From NCBI GenBank assembly GCA_963785735.1, contig CAWAWJ010000001.1, forward strand, positions 992,001-1,056,000: DNA of 64,000 nucleotides. The letters run 5' to 3'. Positions 1-6,891 of this stretch are shown here, piece by piece. The notes under the pieces were generated by a model. That model was not told where the DNA came from, searched no databases, and saw nothing but the letters and a program-made list of their open reading frames with translations. The position numbers were made by a program, and so were the translations under genes. Source of the DNA: REEB95 sp963785735 (lineage in GTDB: Bacteria > Pseudomonadota > Alphaproteobacteria > ATCC43930 > CGMCC-115725). How positions within the stretch are numbered: position 1 is the first letter of the stretch; each line of letters starts with the position of its first letter.

Positions 1-345
1 CACGACGCGGCTTCCCGGTTTGATCGCGTCGGCCTGGATTTCGATGGTGTCGTTGCCGTATTCGAGCTCATAGGTGAAGCGGATGGTGGCGCCGGGCAGC
101 TTGCCCTTCTTGCGCACCATGACGAAGCCGCAGCCGAGTTCGAGCGCGAGAGGCGCCGCCACCAGAAATCCGCGGGATTCGATGCCGACCAGCAAATCCG
201 GCTTGCGCGGTTTGAGGGATATCGCAAGCTGGCGCATGGTTTCCTTCCAGGCCCCGGCATGCGCCAGCAGCGTCGATATGTCGTAGAACAGGATGCCCTT
301 CTTCGGGAAATCCGGCACGCCGCGAATGTGCTTCTTGAGATCCAT
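1..345 (-). CDS. apt: Adenine phosphoribosyltransferase, partial (3' end outside window)
   Basis: Purine salvage enzyme that makes AMP from adenine and PRPP in the cytosol. The N-terminal 115 codons are visible. They begin MDLKKHIRGVPDFPKKGILF, which is typical of Apt, and contain GIESRGF (residues 54-60) and RKKGKLPG (78-85), the conserved substrate-pocket stretches of the family. The C-terminal half, including the PRPP-binding loop, lies beyond base 1. The ATG at 345 is chosen because it gives the usual family N-terminus; a G-rich stretch lies just upstream. The partial state is due only to the window edge. Confidence 0.93.
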   Translation of the reverse strand, partial: MDLKKHIRGVPDFPKKGILFYDISTLLAHAGAWKETMRQLAISLKPRKPDLLVGIESRGFLVAAPLALELGCGFVMVRKKGKLPGATIRFTYELEYGNDTIEIQADAIKPGSRVV

Positions 346-422
346 GTCCCCCACGCCCCCCGCGATCGAACCCGCCACAGTTTAACCGGAATTCCGCCCC
401 CGGCGGCAAGAAGCGCGACTGC

Positions 423-998
423 CTAATTCGTTTGCAGCGCGGCCGGGCCGTCCGGAACCGGTAGGCCATTGTCGCGCATGCAGGCGCGCCGGTAATTCTC
501 GCGCCGCGTATTGCCTTCGGGCGTGTAGTCGGGGAATTTCTTGAAGGCGGTGCGCGTGCAGATATCGGCCAAGTGCCATTTCTGCTCGCTCTCCTGTTCC
601 TGCGAGCCGCCGGCATGGGCCTCCAGAGGCGCCAAGGCCCACAGCGCGGCGCAGAGCGCAAAAACCGCGGCGCCGGGGAAATTCCGCCGCCGCGCCGCCG
701 CGCCGGCAAGGCCCTTCGGCAGGGAGGCCAATAGATAAAGCAGGATGGGCGCGGTGATCAGCAGGACCGACTTGGCCTGTTCGCGCCGCAACAGGATTTG
801 CGCTTCGCCCGCCGCCTCGGCCAGGCAGGTCTGTGCCGCCGGGCCGACGCGCTGGGTGCAGGAATCGTTGACATAATCCTCGACCGACGTGACCCGCCCG
901 TCGATGCGCAAGCCGTCGCCGAAATCCGGATAGATCCGCCAGGTCATGGCGATCACCCAAACCGTGGCCAGCAGGAGAAAATAGCGCGACAGCCGCAT
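423..998 (-). CDS. Uncharacterised membrane protein, 191 aa
   Basis: I do not recognise the family. The protein has three hydrophobic segments, at about residues 5-22, 77-93 and 107-124. A loop between the first two carries two cysteines (residues 47 and 58), and a polar tail after residue 128 carries at least two more. The paired cysteines in soluble parts could form disulphides if exported, but this is inference. An upstream in-frame extension is possible; the start at 998 is chosen because it puts the first membrane segment directly at the N-terminus, like a signal anchor. It lies between apt and an FAD monooxygenase on the same strand, with no overlap to either. Confidence 0.6.
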   Translation of the reverse strand: MRLSRYFLLLATVWVIAMTWRIYPDFGDGLRIDGRVTSVEDYVNDSCTQRVGPAAQTCLAEAAGEAQILLRREQAKSVLLITAPILLYLLASLPKGLAGAAARRRNFPGAAVFALCAALWALAPLEAHAGGSQEQESEQKWHLADICTRTAFKKFPDYTPEGNTRRENYRRACMRDNGLPVPDGPAALQTN

Positions 999-1062
999 GG
1001 CGGAATGCAACGCCAAGACGCCCGGTCTTGTCAATGAAGCCTTGGGGGATTTTTCATGAAAT

Positions 1063-2268
1063 TCACGCAATCGCCGCGGCGCGGCGCACGCTCCAGATCA
1101 TCGAGCTCTTGAGCAGATAGTCTTTCTGCTGCTTGGGGTCGGATGCTATGCGCCGCAATTCGCCGAGCCGCTCGGCGCGCAAGGTGGGGTCGCGCTCCTC
1201 CAGGAGCTGCTTGTTGCGGATCGATTGCGCCTGCACGAATTCGACATTGGCGGCGCGGCGCTGGCGGACGTAAAGATCGAGCACGGTATCCGGCGTTTCG
1301 CCGCGCCACGCCCCCGCCAGTTTCGGCGCCAGGTTGAAGGCGGCGTGCAACGCGCCGTTGAGGCCGAGCGCGCCCAGCGGGTTGTTGAGATGCGCCGCAT
1401 CGCCCACCAGCAGGAACCGGCCTTGTCGGAAATCGCTCGCCACCCGCTGATGCACGCGATAAGTCGATTTATGGACGACGCCGTAGGGCCGGTTCCAAGG
1501 CAGGAAATTCTGCAAAGCGCGTTCGACGAAACCGGCGTCGAGCACCTCTTCCTCGGGCACCTCGGCATCGGTCGGGAACAGCACGCGCCACAGCCCGGGC
1601 GGCCCCTCATGCGGCATCTTGAAAATCGCCGACCAATCGGCTGGATCGGAGACATAGGCGTTCATGGTGAAGCCCTCGGGCGCCAGATCGCGGTCGATGC
1701 CGACCACCAGGAAGCGCTCGGGCCAGGTGAAGCCCTCGAAGGCGACGTTCATGCTGTGGCGCACCGCGCTCTTCCCGCCATCGGCGCCGACGAGATAACT
1801 GCCGCGCAGGGTTTGGATTCCGCCCGGGGTCTCGACCCGGGCATTCACCCCGTCCGCGTCCTGGGTTGCGTCGAGAAAGCGGTGGGCGAAACGCACCTTG
1901 CCGCCGAGCCCCTCGAAACGCTTCAGCAGGAGCGGCGTCAGCTTGAATTGCTCGCAATGGAAACGGAACGGGTAGGGGGTCACGTCGGCAATGAGCGACA
2001 AATCCCATTCGATGATCACGCCTTCCTTGCGGCCGCGGATCTGCCAGCGCGGCACGCGATAGCCGAGCGTAAGGAATTCCTGGCCGACACCGATGGTGTC
2101 GAGCATCTCGATGGTCGGCGGATGGAAGCTGCCGGCGCGCAGATCGCGCGGCAGTTTGGGCTCGGCTTCGAGTACCGTCACGTCCACGTGTTTGAGCGCG
2201 AGCTGAGTCGCCACCGCCAGCCCGGCCGGTCCGCCGCCGACGATTAGGACGGGATCGCGCGCAGCCAT
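1063..2268 (-). CDS. FAD-dependent monooxygenase (aromatic hydroxylase-like)
   Basis: Flavoprotein hydroxylase of the FAD_binding_3 family (PHBH/UbiH-like), expected to hydroxylate an aromatic or similar substrate with NAD(P)H and oxygen. The dinucleotide-binding GGGPAG motif is near residues 11-16. A DGG segment (VGADGGKSAVR) follows mid-protein, and the second FAD motif GDAAHLNNPLGALGLNG lies at roughly residue 285. Length (401 aa) is usual for the family. The ATG at 2268 has a GGGGGAG ribosome binding site about 11 bases upstream; a GTG ten codons earlier is less likely. The substrate cannot be told from sequence. A long perfect inverted repeat lies about 75-110 bases upstream of the start. 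Confidence 0.85.
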   Translation of the reverse strand: MAARDPVLIVGGGPAGLAVATQLALKHVDVTVLEAEPKLPRDLRAGSFHPPTIEMLDTIGVGQEFLTLGYRVPRWQIRGRKEGVIIEWDLSLIADVTPYPFRFHCEQFKLTPLLLKRFEGLGGKVRFAHRFLDATQDADGVNARVETPGGIQTLRGSYLVGADGGKSAVRHSMNVAFEGFTWPERFLVVGIDRDLAPEGFTMNAYVSDPADWSAIFKMPHEGPPGLWRVLFPTDAEVPEEEVLDAGFVERALQNFLPWNRPYGVVHKSTYRVHQRVASDFRQGRFLLVGDAAHLNNPLGALGLNGALHAAFNLAPKLAGAWRGETPDTVLDLYVRQRRAANVEFVQAQSIRNKQLLEERDPTLRAERLGELRRIASDPKQQKDYLLKSSMIWSVRRAAAIA

Positions 2269-2340
2269 TCCGATTTTTGCTCCCCCGAGCGCGATCACCC
2301 TTGGCGATCACGCACCAACATTTGTTTGCCGGGCAATTTC

Positions 2341-2380
2341 ATCGGCTTGAATGGAATCGCCCAATTCCATTCAAGCCGAT
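2341..2380. repeat. Perfect 17-bp inverted repeat with 6-nt spacer
   Basis: Arms ATCGGCTTGAATGGAAT (2341-2357) and its exact reverse complement (2364-2380) are separated by CGCCCA. It sits in the 215-base gap between two minus-strand genes, upstream of the monooxygenase and more than 100 bases past the stop of the lipoprotein gene. There is no T-run on either side, so it is not a standard terminator. It could be an operator for a dimeric regulator, an RNA hairpin in the monooxygenase leader, or a dispersed palindromic element. I saw no second copy in this window. Confidence 0.8.
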
Positions 2381-2483
2381 ATTGCTCGGGGAGGATCAGA
2401 CTAGCCCGCGCGTCCCTCTGTCAACGCGATTTGACGGCGCAAGGCGATTTTGCTCCACCGGGGGGCTATACACCGCCCGGTTG

Positions 2484-3113
2484 TTACATCGGCGGCTTGA
2501 CGCCGTTCTTTTCGGCGGTGACGCGGGCGGCGGTCAGGCTGCCGTCCTGGTATTTTTGCGCGACGACGAAGACCACCTTGCCCTTTTTCAGGAGGCTCGA
2601 ATCCCCCGGCACATAGCCCACCACCGGCACCTTGGGCCCGACGATGACGTCCGAGGATTGGCCCTTATAGGTCACGGTCAGCACCCGTCCGCCGCCCGCC
2701 ACATTGGTCACCTTGCCCACCGTGGCGTTGGTCATCAGGCTGTTGGGGTAGCGGTCCCAGGGGAATTGGCCTTCGCCGGTGCCGCGCATGTTCTCGGGGA
2801 AGATATGCACTTCGACCGCGCGCAGCTTGCCGTCCGCGCCCTTGATCGAGGTCGAGGCGATGTAATCGCCGGGCTTGATGCTGGCGAGCGGCCGCTTCAC
2901 CACGGCAAGGACGGTGTAATTGGAGGCGAGCGCGATGGTGGCTTTGCCGCCGTCATGCGTCTTCACCATCAGGGTCTGCTGGTTGAGGCTGTCGACCGTG
3001 CCGCGGATGCGCACCGGGGTCGGCCCGGGCGCGGGTGTGGGCGCCTGCTGCATGCAGGCGGGCAGGACCACGGCGGCCATGAGCGCCGCGATCAAAAAAG
3101 CGTGTCTACGCAT
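2484..3113 (-). CDS. Exported lipoprotein, possible DUF5666-like beta domain, 209 aa
   Basis: The N-terminus is a lipoprotein signal peptide: MRRH, a hydrophobic stretch, then the lipobox LPAC with the acylated cysteine at residue 20. A Pro-rich linker follows, then a domain starting VRIRGTVDSLNQQTLMVKT, which resembles the small beta-barrel modules of DUF5666-like proteins. Function is unknown; a periplasm-facing lipoprotein is the safe statement. The start at 3113 is supported by a strong AGGAGGAG ribosome binding site; longer in-frame starts would bury the signal peptide. It is upstream of the monooxygenase on the same strand but separated by 215 bases. Confidence 0.72.
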   Translation of the reverse strand: MRRHAFLIAALMAAVVLPACMQQAPTPAPGPTPVRIRGTVDSLNQQTLMVKTHDGGKATIALASNYTVLAVVKRPLASIKPGDYIASTSIKGADGKLRAVEVHIFPENMRGTGEGQFPWDRYPNSLMTNATVGKVTNVAGGGRVLTVTYKGQSSDVIVGPKVPVVGYVPGDSSLLKKGKVVFVVAQKYQDGSLTAARVTAEKNGVKPPM

Positions 3114-3224
3114 CGATTTCGCTCCTCCTTGAAGAACCGTTGTTTTGGCGCCCCCATGGCGCGGAATTGTGGCTTCTACCATGCCCCGGGCGGGCCTGCC
3201 TATCACAGCCGCTTGATTGGAAAT

Positions 3225-4019
3225 CTACGAGAACAGATTGGGAAAAATGGGTGGCGCCGCGGCGCGGCGCAGCCTGCCATAGGAGCGGATGCTGAACGGG
3301 ATCGAGCCGATATAGAGCGCGCCCACGATCAGCAGCGTGATCCAAGGCTCGGTGGTGAGGAAGGCCGCCATCGCGGCGAGCAGCAGGAGCATCGGCAGCA
3401 CCCATTCGCGCCTGATGCGGAAGCTCTTGAAGGAATATGTCGGCACGCGGCTCACCATCAGCGCCGCTACCAGCGCCAGCGCGACGCCGTTCAAAACCGG
3501 CGAGCGGAAGAAATCGGCGTCGGTCTCGAAATTCAAGAACATCGGCAGCATCACTAGCCCGGCGGCGGCCGGCGCCGGCACGCCGGTGAAGTAATTGGTG
3601 GCGTAGGAGGGCAGATCCGAGCCGAGCTGGGTGTTGAAGCGCGCGAGGCGCAGCGCGCAGCACACCGTGAACAGCAGCGCCAGCGCCCAGCCGATGCCGT
3701 GCAGCCCGTCCATGGTCCAGACGTAGAGCAAGGTCGCCGGCGCCACGCCGAAGCTGACGAAATCCGACAGCGAATCGAGCTCGGCGCCGAAGGTCGAGGT
3801 GCCCTTCAACAGCCGGGCGATGCGCCCGTCGATGCCGTCGAGCACGCCGGCGAAGATGACCGATGCCGCGGCGGGCTCGAAGCGGTCGAGCAGCGCGAGG
3901 CGGATCGCGGTCATGCCGGCGCACAGCGCCAGCAGCGTCAGGATATTCGGGATCAGCCGGTTGAGCGAGAACCCGGCGATCGGCTTGACGCGCAACCGGC
4001 GCGGTCGTCTCAGCGCCAT
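3225..4019 (-). CDS. pssA: CDP-diacylglycerol--serine O-phosphatidyltransferase
   Basis: Makes phosphatidylserine from CDP-diacylglycerol and L-serine in the inner membrane, the first step to phosphatidylethanolamine. The CDP-alcohol phosphatidyltransferase signature DGxDGRxAR...G...D...D is complete at residues 61-87 (DGIDGRIAR onwards to LDSLSD). Several hydrophobic segments flank it, and the length of 264 aa is normal. The start codon lies one base after the psd stop codon, so the two are translationally coupled in a psd-pssA operon. A basic N-terminus (RRPRRLRVK) precedes the first helix. Confidence 0.95.
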   Translation of the reverse strand: MALRRPRRLRVKPIAGFSLNRLIPNILTLLALCAGMTAIRLALLDRFEPAAASVIFAGVLDGIDGRIARLLKGTSTFGAELDSLSDFVSFGVAPATLLYVWTMDGLHGIGWALALLFTVCCALRLARFNTQLGSDLPSYATNYFTGVPAPAAAGLVMLPMFLNFETDADFFRSPVLNGVALALVAALMVSRVPTYSFKSFRIRREWVLPMLLLLAAMAAFLTTEPWITLLIVGALYIGSIPFSIRSYGRLRRAAAPPIFPNLFS

Positions 4020-4020
4020 G

Positions 4021-4704
4021 TCAGTGCACCACGCCCGAACGCGCGGCTTCGCGGGCGTTGAGATCGGCGAGCACGGTCTCGCCGCCGATCATGCGCTGCC
4101 CCATCACCGCGAAATGCGCGGCATCGAGCGGCAGATAGAGCTCGGCCCGGCTGCCGAAGCGGATCAGGCCGAAACGCTGGCCCGCCGCCACGTCTTGTCC
4201 CTCGAGCAAATTGCACACGATGCGCCGCGCGACGAGACCGGCGACCTGCACCACGGCGATGTCGTTCTCCGCCGTCCGGAGGCGGATCGCCATGCGCTCG
4301 TTCTCGGCCGAGGCCTTGTCGAGGCTGGCGTTCAAGAACTTCCCTTGCCGGTAGGCGAGCTTCGTGACCTTGCCCCCGGCCGGGCTGCGGTTGATGTGCA
4401 CGTCCAGGAGCGAGAGGAAAATGCCGATGCGCCGCATGGGGGCGTTTCCCATCTCCAACTCGGCGGGCGGCGGCAACTCGTCGATTGTCACCACTGTGCC
4501 GTCGGCCGGCGCCAGCACCAGCCCGGCGCGTTGCGGGCTCACCCGCCACGGATCGCGGAAGAAGGCGGCGCACCACAGCGTGAGCGCCAGCCCGATCCAG
4601 CCCAGCGGCCAGAAGAGCCAGAACAGGATCAGCATCACCACCGCGAAGCCGGCGATGAAACGCCAGCCATCCGGGTGGATGGGTGGAAAAATGCGGCGCC
4701 ACAT
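4021..4704 (-). CDS. psd: Phosphatidylserine decarboxylase proenzyme
   Basis: Decarboxylates phosphatidylserine to phosphatidylethanolamine. The 227-aa protein is the short Psd type common in alphaproteobacteria. It has two N-terminal membrane segments (about residues 15-47), the conserved ADGTV near 67-71 and DVHINRSP at 101-108. The self-cleavage site is the Gly-Ser pair in RFGSR (184-185), which generates the pyruvoyl alpha subunit. It is the first gene of the psd-pssA pair. A GGAGGAGGA stretch upstream, about 14 bases from the ATG, is the probable ribosome binding site, at slightly long spacing. Confidence 0.95.
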   Translation of the reverse strand: MWRRIFPPIHPDGWRFIAGFAVVMLILFWLFWPLGWIGLALTLWCAAFFRDPWRVSPQRAGLVLAPADGTVVTIDELPPPAELEMGNAPMRRIGIFLSLLDVHINRSPAGGKVTKLAYRQGKFLNASLDKASAENERMAIRLRTAENDIAVVQVAGLVARRIVCNLLEGQDVAAGQRFGLIRFGSRAELYLPLDAAHFAVMGQRMIGGETVLADLNAREAARSGVVH

Positions 4705-4803
4705 GGGGGTGGAAAGTCCTCCTCCGGGGCCGGGAAATTAGCCGAAAAGACGCCTCCCGCCCACCCCTAAGAGGCCGGGCCCGGCCGCGGCATCGCCAGT
4801 GGG

Positions 4804-6891
4804 TTACCGGCCCTCGCGTCTCCAGGCGAGAACAAGGAATCCGAGCGCGAGGATAAGCGCCGGCGCCCCCGGCAAAAGCGGCGTCTCGGCGACGCCAGTC
4901 ACCACGTAATCCTCGTTGGATCGCAAGCCCAGCCAGTCCGAACCGGCGGCCGACCGTCCGGGCTCGACGCGGCGGATTCCGGGCATCCCTTCCGATCCGA
5001 GCCAGAACACGCCGCCGCCCGATGATGCGACGTCGGCCGCGACCTTCGCGTCGGTGACGCGCACATCGGACATCTCGATCGGGTTGAGCGATCCGGCCGC
5101 GGCGAGCGCGGTGCGGTCGCCGTCGACGACGCGGTATAGCCCGCTTTCCGTCACCGGCAGGCTCGCGGTGCTGCGCCCGCCGGTTTGGGGCGTAAGCGTT
5201 ACGGTCTGGCTCTGGCCGCCGGGGCCGGTCACCTCGACCGGATTGTCACCGGCTTCGAGCGATTGACGGGTGATGTCGAGCCGGTTCCCCGCGACATCGG
5301 CGCGCAGATCGTTTTCCTCGAGATCGGGCTCCTTCATCAGCCAATAGACGATGCGGCGCAACAACTCGGCCTGCGGGCCGCCGCCCTCATAGCCGCGCGT
5401 CCACAGCCACATTTCATCCGACAACAGCTGGGCGACGCGCCCCTTGCCGACGCGGTCGAGCACCAAAAGCGGATGGCCGTTATAGCCGGTCATGATGGTC
5501 GAGCCCCGATGCGGCAAGGCGTCGACGTCGCGGAACCAGCGGCCCCATTTGGGCGCGGCCTTGGGGTCGTCGGGCAATCCCGGCAGATCCTCGGTCACCG
5601 GATGGCGCCTTCCGAGCGCGTTCACATCCGGCACGAAACCCGCCTCGAACACGTTGCCGGTGGGTTCGGCCGGCAAGACCGCGCCCAAGGGCGTGCGGTA
5701 GAGGCTCAAGGGCGTGCCGAAGGCCGGGCCCGAATCCTCCAAGAGCGCGCCACCGTTGCGCACGTAATTGGCGATGTTCTCGAGATAGACCATGGGCAGC
5801 ACGCTGCGCTGGCGGTAGCGGTCGAAGATGATGAGATCGAAATCGTCGATCTTGACGTCGAACAGATCCCGGATCGGGAAGGCGATCAGCGACAGCTCGC
5901 GTATGGGCGTGCCGTCCTGCTTTTCCGGCGGGCGCAGGATGGTGAAATGGATGAGATCGACCGACGGATCGGATTTGAGGATGTTGCGCCAGGTGCGCTC
6001 GCCCGCATGGGGCTCGCCCGAAACCAGCAGCACCTTGAGCCGGTCGCGTACGCCGTTGATGACGAAGGCGGCGCGGTTGTTGTCGAGCGTCAATTCATGC
6101 GGGCCCGGCTCGACCGAAATCTCGATCACGTTCGGCCCGCCATGGTCGATGACGACCGAAATCGACAAATCCTGGCCGATGGCGACGCTGTGGATCACCG
6201 GCAGCCCGCCATCCTTGCGGATGGTGAGCTGCGCCGCGCCGCCGGTCTTTCCGGTATCGGGCAAATCCTCCACCTTGAGCTTGAGCGCCACCTCCTTGCC
6301 CACGAGGCCGAATTTGGGCGCGTCCTCGATTTCGAGGCGGCGGTCGGCCTCGCCCGGCTTGCCCACCAGAAAAACATGAAGCGGCGCGCCCAAATCCATC
6401 TGCACGGGCGCCGGCATGTCGTGAATCTCGCCGTCGGAAATCATCACCGCGCCGGCGATGCGCTGGCGCGGCACGTCGGCGAGGCCGCGGGCGAGTGCGG
6501 TGTAAAGCTGCGTGCCCTGGTCGGCGGCCGATATGTCGCCGCCGGGATCGCCGGCGTGGATTTCGCGCAGCTCGAGATCGGGAAAGCGCGCGAGTTGGGC
6601 GGACAATTCCTTGAGCGCGTCCACCGCGATTTGCCGGCGGTCGCCGATGCGCATGCTCGGCGATTCATCTATTACCACCGCGGCGACGTCGCGCTGGACC
6701 TCGCGCTTCTGCTCGACCAGCGACGGGCCGGCGGCGATGAGCGCCAAGGCGGTGCAGGCCAAGAGCCGCCAGGCCGCGCCGCGCGCCCGCCGCCAGGCGC
6801 CGAATCCCAACAGCACGGCCGCCGCGAGCGCGAAAGCGGATATCGCCCACCACGGCAAAAGCGGCGAGAAACCCAGGCTCCAGCCGCTCAT
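4804..6891 (-). CDS. Large membrane protein with VWA/glutamine-amidotransferase-like region
   Basis: A 695-aa protein with two N-terminal membrane helices (within the first 60 residues) and one C-terminal helix ending LAWRREGR. The large soluble part begins with a VWA-like segment (VVIDESPSMRIGDRRQ). A class I glutamine-amidotransferase-like fold follows (LKVLLVSGEPHAGERTWRN ... GGALLEDSGPAFG), a layout seen in BatA/DUF4159-associated proteins of alphaproteobacteria. I see no convincing amidotransferase Cys-His-Glu triad, so enzymatic activity is unlikely. The ATG overlaps the upstream gene by 4 bases (ATGA), so it is the last gene of the moxR operon. The role is inferred to be with the MoxR ATPase in envelope protein maturation. 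Confidence 0.8.
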   Translation of the reverse strand: MSGWSLGFSPLLPWWAISAFALAAAVLLGFGAWRRARGAAWRLLACTALALIAAGPSLVEQKREVQRDVAAVVIDESPSMRIGDRRQIAVDALKELSAQLARFPDLELREIHAGDPGGDISAADQGTQLYTALARGLADVPRQRIAGAVMISDGEIHDMPAPVQMDLGAPLHVFLVGKPGEADRRLEIEDAPKFGLVGKEVALKLKVEDLPDTGKTGGAAQLTIRKDGGLPVIHSVAIGQDLSISVVIDHGGPNVIEISVEPGPHELTLDNNRAAFVINGVRDRLKVLLVSGEPHAGERTWRNILKSDPSVDLIHFTILRPPEKQDGTPIRELSLIAFPIRDLFDVKIDDFDLIIFDRYRQRSVLPMVYLENIANYVRNGGALLEDSGPAFGTPLSLYRTPLGAVLPAEPTGNVFEAGFVPDVNALGRRHPVTEDLPGLPDDPKAAPKWGRWFRDVDALPHRGSTIMTGYNGHPLLVLDRVGKGRVAQLLSDEMWLWTRGYEGGGPQAELLRRIVYWLMKEPDLEENDLRADVAGNRLDITRQSLEAGDNPVEVTGPGGQSQTVTLTPQTGGRSTASLPVTESGLYRVVDGDRTALAAAGSLNPIEMSDVRVTDAKVAADVASSGGGVFWLGSEGMPGIRRVEPGRSAAGSDWLGLRSNEDYVVTGVAETPLLPGAPALILALGFLVLAWRREGR

